This document shows, in pieces, positions 1 through 64,000 of a DNA stretch of 64,000 nucleotides. A program made the position numbers and the translations under genes. The stretch lies in contig CM056580.1 in the NCBI GenBank assembly GCA_029721435.1, positions 69,899,367 to 69,963,366 of the forward strand, in the 5' to 3' direction. This stretch comes from Gymnothorax reevesii (lineage: Eukaryota; Chordata; Actinopteri; Anguilliformes; Muraenidae). The notes below the pieces were generated by a model that was not told the origin of the DNA, searched no databases, and worked only from the letters and a program-made list of their open reading frames with translations. Positions within the stretch are counted from its first letter, which is position 1. Every line of letters begins with the position of its first letter.

Positions 1-339
1 CCGCAGTGTAGCACTTTAATGAATGGGAAGAAATACAATGTAATATTAAGGGCGGCATAACATGTAATTTACCTGGCTTAAGAAAAGGCCTCGGTATCAT
101 CTGTATCCTCAGACGCTGCATTTGTTTGTGTCTCTCAGTCGCTACCTGTTTCCCTGGCTACAGCTCTCAGTCTGGTGAGAGTGGGCATGTTCCTTGAGGA
201 GGAAGTCACTGATTACATTCACCGGGGTCGGGGGTCTGTGCAGGGGAGCCATTGTGTGTGTTTTTTTTTTTTTTTTTTTTTTGATGTGTGTTTTTCCAAC
301 CTTCTGTCGTGGTGGAGAAACAAGACTGGAAGATAAGGG

Positions 340-500
340 TGTGTGTCTGTGTCTGTGTCTGTGTCTGTGTCTGTGTCTGTGTCTGTGTCTGTGTCTGTGT
401 CTGTGTCTGTGTCTGTGTCTGTGCCTGTGCCTGTGTGTCTGTGGGCGTGTGTCTGTGTCTGTCTGTGGGTGTGTGTCTGTGTCTGTGTCTGTGTGGGGGA
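340..500. repeat. (TGTGTC)n hexanucleotide microsatellite
   Basis: About 15 near-perfect TGTGTC units followed by interrupted TGTGCC, GGGTGT and GTCTGT units. Frames here encode only Cys-Leu, Val-Ser or Asp-Thr repeats and are not genes. Confidence 0.95.
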
Positions 501-1984
501 GCCCTCTGTTAACACATTCAGGAATCATCACCTTCTGTGCAGATGCAGGCGCTCTGACATGTGACTCCTCAGGATGGCACTCGGCTGCCTCAGTAGGTGC
601 TACAACCTGATAGGACGATTTAAATTTGGTACATTGTGTATTGATCTGCATGTCCGCTTTGAATCGTGCCATCAAAAGGGACTTATCAAATTGAAAAGCA
701 GTAGACAACCTGGGGGTAGGTGCTGGAGGCCCACCATCCTTTATCTTTTCACTCTCACAAAAGCGCCCCTCATCCAACCCTGACAAAGTTCTGCTCATCA
801 AGCCAGAGATCTTGCTGAGCTGCTAATTAACGGTCAGGTTTTCAAAATTTTGGTTGAAATGAAAAGCAGCAGGATGGTTGTCTCTGCAGTGGAGAGGTGT
901 CCTGGCTGCCTCAGACCCTGCCCTTAGTTTAGAAAAGGACTGCTAACCTCTCTGGTAATGGCAGGGAGGGAGGTCCTGATTGAGGGTCATTGGGTTTTCC
1001 TTTGAGTGCATGTGGCAGCAGTGCTGCATTGACAAACACAAGCAGCGAAGACGCAGGAATCCAATGACATTTCCCCTTTGAAAGGGAGCCCTTATAATTG
1101 AGCACAGTGGTTAAAGCACATATTGAACTGTGGTGGCCCACTCCAGCGTTCCCTCTCTGCTTTGTGCTGGGGCGTGTAGTTCTAGCCCCTGTGCCCCCGG
1201 GCTTGTAGTGTGAAGTGGGTACAGCTGGCACTGAAAAGCTGGAGCCCTCCTGGCGAGTCAGTCTGAAAGGGGAACAGCCCCTGTTTTTGTGGAGCGCAGC
1301 CCCTGAAAAAAAAAAAAACAGCTTTTGTTTTTATGAAGTGAGGCTTTGCCTGATTGGAAAAGGCACGCTCCATTGTGGGTTGCTGCAGCAACGCTTAATT
1401 GCCTCTTGAATAGACCCGCGAACATGGCACCCCTGCCCTTTTTGCTTGTGGTGAAAGCAGGGTACCCCATATCCTGGTGTACTGGTTTGCTGCAGTTTTT
1501 GGGTGGGAGGATTTGGTCCTGTGCTCATTGTGAGCTCATTGGCTGGGTCTTTATGCTCCCAAGTTCTATGGTTAGACGCCTTGCTGGGCTCCTTTTTGCA
1601 ATAATTTTTTCACAGCTTATTGGATCTGAATCTTATGCATCTCTCAAAGAACACTGGACCATGGATGCCATAATGAGCTTTTGTCTGAATGTGTGTTTAT
1701 TTGGGGATCTGGTGCTGGCTGGCTTTATCAGTGTAGTGGGTGTGGTCCACATCCCTCCTTATAGAGTTGGCCTGAGGTGGAGGGTGGTCCCTGTTCACTT
1801 AGGCCCCTTCAGTACTACAGCACCGTGAATGTGGTGTTATGCATGTGTCTGTCCACTGAAATGATGTCTGAGACAGAAAATTGGTGTTGTCTTGTACCTA
1901 GCAATTGATTCTAATGTCACAGACACTGCTGTTGGTTGTCTTTATATTTTCATTGGCTGGATGGATCGAGAGATTGGTGGTTTG

Positions 1985-2720
1985 ATACAGTATTTTGCCG
2001 AATGGCAAAAACAATATTTCTAACTAGGCTTATGCCGTGGGAGGCGGCAGCTCGGGGTATTTCCCCGAACGCCCCCAATCCTCCAATTCCTTAATCTTTG
2101 AATAGACCCAATACAATATAAAGCCCCTCAGGTCATGACCTTTCATTTGATCTTAATTTCAGGTCAATTGGACAAATTGTTCTGAAAATATGGCCAAAAT
2201 GGTCATTTTCCATCACAAAGCGTCACCTGGTGGCAAAACATTGAACCATACAGGTATGATGTCATCACGTGACGCGTTGTGAGGTCATGACCTTGCAGTT
2301 GCACATAGTTTCATGTCAATTGGACGAATAGTTCCAAAGATATGGCAAAAATGGTGAATTTTATGTGACTAAGCTCCACTTTGTGTCAAAATTTTGAACC
2401 AAACAGGTGTTATGTCATCGTGGGACAGATCCTCAGGTCATGACCTTTCACTTGATTTGACGTCAATCGAACAAATATTTACAGAGATATGATAAAAACA
2501 GTGATTTTTTTTTTTTCCAGTTTTTGGCCCCTGGTGGCCAATCTAGAAATCGTAAATTGTGCTTTATGATACTTACTTATATGCGAAGCTTGAAATTTCT
2601 AATTGAAATATTACTGAAGTTATCGTGTTAACACGTAGGGTGGTGCGGCAGGCGGCGGCGGCGGTGGTCGGACCAAAAACATAATATGCCCGGAACGCCA
2701 TTCAGCGTTCGGGGATATAA
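1985..2720. repeat. dispersed repeat with internal ~150-bp subunits
   Basis: The motif AGGTCATGACCTT recurs at about 2131, 2281 and 2434 within subunits sharing GTCAATTGGAC and ATGGC(C/A)AAAATGG. The right end has a GCGGCGGCGG run, then CCCGGAACGCCATTCAGCGTTCGGGGATA. The left end has GGGAGGCGGCAGC and CGGGGTATTTCCCCGAAC. A similar end occurs near 49545-49615. Transposon class is unknown. Confidence 0.6.
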
Positions 2721-3235
2721 TTATTTAACAATCTATTATCACCAGAGATGATGGCTTTAACTGCAGATATCATCGGCTACTTCATTTAAGCTCAAACGCA
2801 TCTGTGTCACCTGACCCTATTTAAGACTTTCGACACATTTTCCAATTGAAAAAGCAGCCTTGAGAGAGCCTGTCAAGGGTCAGACAACTGCTGAGTGCAG
2901 TACAGCATTCTCCTCATGCCATTGGTCTTCAGGGGTCAAATCCCTCGCTAGTATTTAATCTGCTGGGTTTTATCTTGTCGCTAATTTACTGCATTATCTG
3001 GAGCCAAATTAATCTGTTTAATTGAATGGCCACAGGAATGATTAAAGCTAGAGCTGCCAGCCCCTTGTGTGGGAAACCAAGCCAGGCAGCAGGGTCTGGG
3101 GTGCAGCCATTTTGGCTCAGTGTTTTTAGCATTTTTCTCATTCTTCAACAGCCTTTTGGGATATCATCCACACACTAACGGACTGCTTATTTCCTGTGTG
3201 TATGTGTGTCTTTGTGTGTGTTTGTTTGCCCTTAG

Positions 3236-57173
<53,938 letters not shown>

Positions 57174-58501
57174 GTAAGAATCTAATAAACCCTGCCCTCC
57201 AGCCCTGGCTGTACTGTCCCTCTCATGATGGAGACCATGGTGCCTGACCTGTGGCCTGAGTACCATTCAACTCCGATACACACCGCACCTCATGCTTGGA
57301 CATGGGCGCCATTATGGCTGCTTTCCTGCTGCTCGCCTTCAAATTTATAAAGGGTGACTAACTGGGCCTAAATCGAGCACCGGATGCCAGGAGCTTATTG
57401 TTAGAATGGCCGGCTGCCAGCCAGACAGGAGTTGGGCAGGTGAATACCAGTCCGAAAGGTCACATCGAAATGGCTTCCTTTCACAAAGATCTTACATTAG
57501 AGGAGGGTGAATGCCGGAAGCAGCGTTTGCAAGATCACTGCCAGGGAGGGAATTTTATTTGTAACCTGGAAACAATGAGCTTGACCTTTTGGTGATCTGT
57601 TAAGAGAGGCTTCTTAATTTAGCCTTCCCATATACTGGCTTTTTCAAACCAAGGTTTGTGTGGAATTGGCTGGTATGTGCTGGGGTTGTGCTTATTTGCT
57701 TTTTCCTCCAAAAGAACATGGGGACAATCCGCTGGAAGGACTTCAGTGCGCTAACGGAGAGGGAATGCTGTGGGAAAGTTTATCACAAGACATTTCAGCT
57801 ATGCCTGACTTCTCAAGTCAACAGCAGTGCCCCGGAAGACACAACAGGGGACACGACAGGACAGGGAAAACATTAAGCCTTAAATGGAAGGGGATAAAGA
57901 CTGTGGAATTTCAGGAATTTTATAACTGATGAACAGATTGAGTGAGAAAATGACTCTGGATGTCTGTTAACTGTGATGTGAGATGCTGTAGACTGACATG
58001 TCTTGCGCTTGTTCTGTTGGACATGCTTATCCGAGAGATGTTGTTCTTCTAAATTTATGGGATAATGCCTCACCTTGGATTATTCAGAATATAAAAGTGC
58101 CGGAGCTCGTGTAAAGGCTTGTGTGACACATGTTTGCTCGATTGTGCCTCAGCACGTGTGGTTTCATCCAGCTGGAATCTGCTAACCTGCTACTTTTTAG
58201 GGTTACAGATGCCTTTTGTCACTTTTTATTGGGTCCATTGTCACTTTAATCAGATCAGGCCATGTTACTGGAGTCACCAGAATGGAAAGCCAACAAACTC
58301 ATTCACAGGGCCGCAAATGCCCAGAATCAATCAGTAACACTACCACTCATCTCTCGCTACCACCACCACGCCCCCCCCCCCCACCCGCTCCCCCCCAGCA
58401 GATGTAGGCATATAAAATGGCTTATGATGGCTAATGCTGTTAGCAAGTCTCGTTTGATGTCGTGTTGTTCATGTTCCCTCTATATCTCAATTGAAACAAC
58501 T

Positions 58502-58662
58502 TTGAGTGAGTGAGTGAGTGAGTGAGTGAGTGAGTGAGTGAGTGAGTGAGTGAGTGAGTGAGTGAGTGAGTGAGTGAGTGAGTGAGTGAGTGAGTGAGTG
58601 AGTGAGTGAGTGAGTGAGTGAGTGAGTGAGTGAGTGAGTGAGTGAGTGAGTGAGTGAGTGAA
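58502..58662. repeat. (TGAG)n microsatellite, about 40 copies
   Basis: A pure 160-bp tetranucleotide tract. On the reverse strand it reads as Thr-His-Ser-Leu repeats, which is not a protein. Confidence 0.97.
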
Positions 58663-61600
58663 CCCTCCTTCACTGAGTATAGTGAGACATGGCTGTTCTC
58701 TTCCCCTTCCCTTACTCCAGTTTGGATGGGTGCCGGTTAGTAGTTTGGGTATCTTGTCATCTCTCACTTAACTGAAGTTTGATCTTTAAAAAACAGAATA
58801 ACTGTGAGGCATTTCCAGCCAAATTGTAATTCATGAGATTGCGACAGGTCCTTTTGAGCCATTTGGACAGCTTATTTAATTGGGAAACCTAAGGAGACAG
58901 ATTGCCTGGCTGCTGTCTGCGCAAATGAGTCAATGCTCTGATCTATTGTGGGGATTACCTCAAGCAGCCAGTGAAACACAAGTTCATCTTTAGGTGTCGA
59001 AGTGGAACATGAGGATTGCGGGCTGCTTTGAAGACGCCTCAGGCGGGCGGGAGAAAAACGCCAAGTGAAGCAACATTTAGGAGATGCCTGGGTCCTAAAG
59101 CCATTATGTTTCGGCCAGAGGAATGTTAAGTTATGTGCAGGTGTGTCAGGTTGCCCAATGTGAGATGGACTGGACTGCCTGAGGTTTTTCTGCTCACAGG
59201 TTGGCTTGTAAAATCAGTTCTGGGATCTGACTGCTCCTGGCTGGAGCTGGGCAGGAAAGAACCTCTTTTCTTTTCATCCTTATAAGATTTGCTCACCGTT
59301 TCTCTCATTTTGCATTTCCAACTGAAATACCCCACGCTCTCGTTTGCCTCACTGGTTATCCCTACATTCCTTCCCCGTCTCTCCCTTCCAGCATCCTCCT
59401 CAGAGTCATGCTTTCCTGCGTCTTAGCAAATATTTGGTCTGCACTGTTCTACTCCTTGCGCTGTCATCCAGGGTGAACCATAGACGGCCCTGGTGATGGC
59501 TCAGTGGTTAGCATTAGTGGAAACTTGCCACCCCTTCCCAACCTGACAACACTGCTTGGCATTCGACCTCTTGCATTTGTATGTCTGTCTCCATGTTGGC
59601 AATTCAGTGTAATATGAATGAAGGCTGCATATTTTGCCATGTTAGTGGTCGGATGTGCTCTGAAGCTAGCTGAGAGCCATGCTCTCTGGATGAGCTTGGA
59701 TGAGGTTTCTTTCCATTAGCAGTGCTCTCATTTGAATGGGAGGTGTAGCTCCCCTCCCTGTTCTCGGTACCCCGATGAGTGGAGCTCTTTGAGAGGCTGA
59801 GAAGGCGCAGGCCCCCGTGTATGCTCAGCACGCTGTCCCAGTCTGTCGACAGGAACTCGTATGCTTGGTTTGCCCTAAATTGCACAGCTCTCTTGTGGGG
59901 CCCTCTGTGTCCGTAGGGTGGATGTCTGCGCGCCGTATCGGGTGGTGGGCACTTTTCAAATAGCAGCTAAAAGGTTTTTCCACCCTGTGTTGGCCCAGGG
60001 AGTTTGGAGAGTGGGAACCCGTGACTGTAGCTCCATTTAGGCCTCCATTAGCTGGGGCCGTGGAGTGGGGTTCGGGGGTTTTGAATATCCTGAGAAAACG
60101 GGGCGGTACAATAGGGGCTCTGATGGCCTGGGCTCTGGGAAGCTGGTGTTGGCTTTCTTTGCCTCACAAACCCACTGTTGTGTGAGGGAGGCTGGCAGAG
60201 ATGGGTTGTTGGGTGCTTTGTGGGGGGGGCGGGGGGGGATGATGGGGTGGTGGACACCAGGGGGAGCCCACCATTAGGTGGGGGGTTTTACCAGGCAGCT
60301 CCCGACCTCCCTGCTCCTCCCTCCCGGACGAGCCCCCATCTGCCGAGAGCACAGGGCCACTCATTGTCCCGGATCCGATGGGCCGCTCGACACACAGGCT
60401 ATTCTGGTGCTCTCCGCTCACACGTTATCACATGCACTGTGACTGCAGAGGTCAGGTTTCTGCTGAAAACCAAAATGAATGGAACAGAGCCAAGCCCTGC
60501 TGTCGGCTCTGTGGAGGATCCTGCTCTGATGCTGCTTGATGTGCTTGATCATGAGCTTAGCAGAAGAAATTACATGACAGTAATGCCATACCCTTAAACT
60601 CATTAGCCTATCAATCACTTCTTGGATTTTCTTTTGCTCCATTGCTTGTGTTCCTTCCTTTCGAAATGTAAATGAAAAGTCCCGTTCTTCCGCGTTTGCT
60701 TTACTGAACTGTACAGCGCTGATTAGGTGGTCTCGGGGATAATAATTCCCGTAGTGTGGTCTTTCTCACAGCGCTGAGCGACTGTTAACACCCTCAGCCG
60801 CCTGAGTAGTTCCATGCTCATAGTGGAAATAAGAGCTGTGCCAGCTGAGAGAGGAGTTTATAGGAAAGACTTGGATCTTGGCCTAGATTCCTCTTGGGGA
60901 AGTTACCGGTCCCCCCTGGCTAAGGAAGCCTGTCACTGGACTGCGGGACATTTTCAATAACACCAGTCTGGTTATAACATCAGGAAGTGACCTGCACTAA
61001 TGGAGATGGGATTCCTATACTGCACTGTAACCAGCCTACATTCTCAAGGAATGTGTGGCTCTTGGGGCAGGAACCTCGAGCAAAGCTGCTGCAGTGAGAT
61101 TATCAAGTTCCTGAGGGCTGCTTTGGTGAGCTCTCTCATCCTGTGTGAAGACGGGACAATTATAAATAACCCACCTGGGACATTTCTCCACAGAGGAGTC
61201 CTGTATGGGCCCCTCCACTTTACAGGGTATCCAGTCCATGCAGAAGACTGGGTGGGGAGAGCTTGCACTGAGACCGGGGCTTTGATCTGCACGTGACCGG
61301 ACCAGCTGACTGTAGCCGAGAGGCTGACCTGCCCGCAAGCTGCTGACTGTTTGGGAGTGTGGGGAACTGTAGCTCAAAACCTGCGGCCGCTGAAAGGAAA
61401 TGGGATCGGTTGTGGTTGGCACACAAAATAAATATCCACAGCTGTTTCGTGATTCAAACCTTGTGTTAAACACTGGAACATTTTTAGAGGTGAATTGGGA
61501 AAAAGAGGAAGTGCGTCCTTCTAGAATTATATCTTATTGTTGTAGAGCCCTCCGTGTCTATTCTGCAATGTGCCCTGTTTCAAACTGATTTTAAAGCTCC

Positions 61601-62077
61601 ACTCAGGCCTGAAATGACATTTCAGAGCTAAAGTAGGTAAAAGTCCTCTTTAGGTTGGCTCTATTGGGAGGTGGTGCCAAATGGGGTCAAGCTCCTTCAG
61701 TGTTGGGTTAAAGTGAGGTATGTTTTCCTTGTCCTCAAAATCTCAGGAATCCACATGAGCCATCAATTTCACTCGTGCTCTCCTGAGTAAGACCAGCTCT
61801 CCCTTGATTATGCCGTATGCCTCGGCTTATCCGCTCCAAGCGTTCTTCTTCCTCTTGTTGAAGTGGAAAAATAAATGAGTGCTCTTCAGCTTACCCCCCC
61901 GGGGTCACTGACCATGTGCTGATCTGGCACTACTGGTCACAGATCTGTTTTGACTGAGTGACACGCTTTCTGATGCTGGTTGTGGTTTAAGGGTGGCAGT
62001 GAGCGGTAACGTCAACATCTGCAAGTCGTTGTCAAGGTAGCAGCGTGTTGTGTGTTTTTCTTTTTTCTTTTTTGCAG

Positions 62078-62101
62078 TGGATGCCTCCTCAGAAAAACTG
62101 A
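62078..62101 (+). CDS. candidate alternative last exon of pdlim2 (short isoform)
   Basis: A very strong polypyrimidine tract and acceptor (TTTTCTTTTTTGCAG) is followed in phase 0 by codons for WMPPQKN and a TGA stop. Phase 0 is exactly what the exon ending at 57173 requires, so a spliced product would end ...RPLSQ-WMPPQKN and lack LIM domains. PDZ-only short isoforms are known for the PDZ-LIM family. No canonical AATAAA was seen close downstream, only an ATAAAA near 62138. A seven-codon fit can occur by chance. Confidence 0.3.
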   Translation, partial: WMPPQKN

Positions 62102-62634
62102 AACACTGACTGTTTGTTGTGAATTTAAAGCCACATAAAACCTCTTCAGTGCTGCTGAGATTTCAACATGTTCTCAAAACTCCCTCTTGGGTTTATTATA
62201 AGATTCCCACTATCCATTTATTCCTCATAAATCACATTGGTCCATAAACAAAGGAAGTAGCAACCTGGATGTGGTTGCCAACAAGCAGCCAGTAGAACAG
62301 AATGGAAGACCACCGACATGAAGTCATTAGTCCTTGTGCCCGGAAAGCACCGGAGGAACTGGACAGATTTGCCATAGTTCTGAGAGTATGATCTTTGATC
62401 AGGAGATTAAACGGAACAAGTGGTGCTTTGATGTACCTTTGTCTTTTATGGTCTCATAAAGTCGACACTAGAAGACGGGGACTAACTTGCATTGGAAACC
62501 TGGGAAACGGACCTTCAACAATCGGTCTTCTGTCTTTTCTCGTCTATTCTTTGGAGTGTTTTTTTTTTTTTTTAATCAATGGCTACCCATCTATGGGTAG
62601 TTCTGAGTCTCCAATCACCTTGACGTGCTTAACG

Positions 62635-62800
62635 TTTGACTGTTGGATGAAACCCGACCGGGCCTACTCAAACATGGGGAAAGCCTGCAAACTCTCCGGC
62701 AAAGTTTTGCCTCACAGAAACACCCTGGACCGGATTCATATACTTGACCTTATTGCTGTGAGGTGACAGTGTTACTAACTGTGACACCAAGTTACCCTGC
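62635..62800 (-). repeat. SINE-like repeat fragment, reverse copy
   Basis: Contains ACATGGGGAAAGCCTGCAAA, CTCCGGC and TTATTGCTGTGAGGTGACAG, the reverse complement of the family at 21745 and 49728. Confidence 0.55.
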
Positions 62801-64000
62801 TCAGAATTATTCCACCTGCCCTGTCAGTGCGCCAAGCTAACCTTCTACAACAAATTGCAAATATGAAAAGTCAGGCTTACTTAAGACGTTGTGCTCATAT
62901 GTCAATGTGACCACATCCTTTTTTAAGGTGTGTTAAGGTGTAATGTCATTTTCATATTCGAAGTATGATGGGGGAACTGCAGGTTATGAATGCAATATGG
63001 CTTGAATTCCACCTCTAAGGAAAATGCTATAATGAACTCCAGTGTTCTCTGAGCTTTAATGTCACACGCCAGGTAGAAGTTTGTGCAAGTTTGTTTGAAA
63101 TGGAAACTCGTATTCACCATGCCGCCTTGGGAAATGAGTGAACAGCAGTCCTCTGTCAAGCTGTCCTTTGGTGGCAGTCCGGTTAGGTTAGTCTTGGCCG
63201 TGTGAAACCACTGGAAAGACTGCCTGTCTCGATCACTGCTGCTTTAGTTTGTGTGGAGTTGAGGGAGGCTGAACTGTAGAGCTGAGGAGGGAGATCGAGG
63301 GAACTGGAGGGTCAGCGCATTTTCCCCGGCTACTGCCTTTGGCTGGAAATGCTTCTGAAAGTTCACCTATAAACTTACAATCCCCCTTATCAGGCGGATG
63401 TGTGGATGAGTGTTCCCTGTCCGCCTGTCCGTCACGCCTCTTTTCCAGGCCAGAACTCCCACACCGTTCAGTATTTCTCAAGGAAATTTCATACATGGAT
63501 ACAACGTATTGTGTAGATGTGCCCTTTCATACTTCCATCTGTACTTCTGACCATCCCTCTTCTGCGTCTTATTTCCAGTCCAGATATCAACCATCCTCCT
63601 CTTTTCCCTGCAACAAATCCTAAATTGTTTGATATATCTGAACAAAAATGTTTTATATAGATGCATCTTATTATGTAGATGTGCCTTTTTATACTTCCGT
63701 CCATCCTCTTGCTAGTCTGTATGTTCCTTTTATCAAGTTTTGTTTCCAAGGCCGATATCTGCCATCCCGTGGCAGGTGATCTGAGTATTTCATGCTTGTT
63801 TATTATGTAAATTACATTACATTGCAAATGACATCACCAAAATATTAGTATTATTTGTGAAGAGAGAGAAATGTTTTCTGTTTAATACAGCATAATTTAA
63901 GGAATGGCATAATTGTGTAACCCCTGTATGGGTATTAATGTTGTCATGAGACTGATCTGCCTTGAGTTTGTTCCTGATCTTTATTTAGGCTTCACTGGTG

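Larger units (their letters stand above)
1..3235. other. pdlim2 intron, 5' part
   Basis: No exon was recognised. It contains a T-tract (260-281), a (GTCTGT)n tract, and a dispersed repeat at 1985-2720. A 160-codon frame at 1346-1828 has no recognisable motif and is not called. The start of the PDZ domain must lie upstream of the window. Confidence 0.5.
57174..64000. other. pdlim2 intron after the last recognised exon
   Basis: It holds the (TGAG)n tract, a SINE-like fragment and a candidate alternative last exon at 62078. An open, GC-rich stretch at 60292-60597 follows a CCAG but matches no pdlim2 segment I know, and is not called. No LIM-domain exon was found. Confidence 0.5.

Noticed and set aside
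142..801. 219-codon reverse frame and 138-codon forward frame
   Set aside because: Both are driven by the (TGTGTC)n tract and encode only dipeptide repeats.
1346..1828. 160-codon forward frame
   Set aside because: Low-complexity hydrophobic translation without family motifs; likely intronic chance frame.
58440..58767. Thr-His-Ser-Leu repeat proteins on the reverse strand
   Set aside because: Translation of the (TGAG)n microsatellite.
60292..60597. GC-rich open stretch after a CCAG as a pdlim2 exon
   Set aside because: Poor polypyrimidine tract, and the peptide does not resemble any PDZ-LIM segment I know.

Overview
The window is vertebrate, almost certainly teleost, nuclear DNA. Exons are short and have GT/AG boundaries. 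Introns are long and packed with fish-type Tc1/mariner and PIF/Harbinger copies, SINE-like repeats and minisatellites. There are no bacterial-type operons, and no rRNA or tRNA genes were recognised. Everything that looks genic lies on the + strand.

Two genes can be assembled from splice sites and reading phase. (1) The outer gene is a PDZ-LIM family gene, best matched to pdlim2. It has a PDZ-domain exon at 3236-3387 and linker exons at 54255-54324, 55536-55657 and 57104-57173. The first PDZ exon and the LIM exons lie outside the window. A possible short alternative last exon sits at 62078. (2) The roughly 51 kb intron between the first two pdlim2 exons contains a second gene in the same orientation (about 8.1 to 44.9 kb). 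It has 21 apparently usable coding exons, and every junction keeps the frame. The coding sum is 4578 nt, a predicted protein of 1525 residues. In order it encodes a KMT5A/SET8-like SET domain (exons at 10.6, 11.95 and 13.3 kb), a 22-residue repeat exon, two linker exons, a tandem array of nine more copies of the same 66-nt phase 0-0 exon (15.9-21.0 kb), several basic and acidic linkers, one very large exon (39103-41413) with two Cys/His fingers and a tyrosine-recombinase domain, and a small C-terminal Trp/Arg-rich domain (44.7 kb). A histone-methyltransferase-like module joined to a tyrosine recombinase, with an expandable exon array between them, is the most remarkable thing in the window.

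Layout: 1-3.2 kb pdlim2 intron with simple repeats and a dispersed repeat; 3.2-3.4 kb PDZ exon; 4.57-5.41 kb a 32-bp minisatellite; 8.1-8.3 kb a candidate promoter and first exon of the inner gene; 8.77-9.68 kb a 157-bp satellite; 10.6-15.6 kb SET and linker exons; 15.9-21.6 kb the exon array with a 3.15 kb higher-order duplication; 21.7-27.05 kb a SINE-like copy, a TTAA MITE and Tc1/mariner and Harbinger copies; 27.55-29.71 kb a 41-bp minisatellite; 30.2 kb a linker exon; 30.6-34.8 kb a mariner interrupted by a Harbinger; 36.7-41.5 kb linker and recombinase exons; 42.19-43.34 kb a 50-bp minisatellite; 43.7-44.9 kb the last two exons; 45.2-50 kb more transposon copies; 54.2-57.2 kb pdlim2 linker exons; 57.2-64 kb further intron with a (TGAG)n tract.

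Homology statements come from remembered family motifs, not from searches. Exon boundaries come from reading splice consensus and phase, with no transcript evidence.
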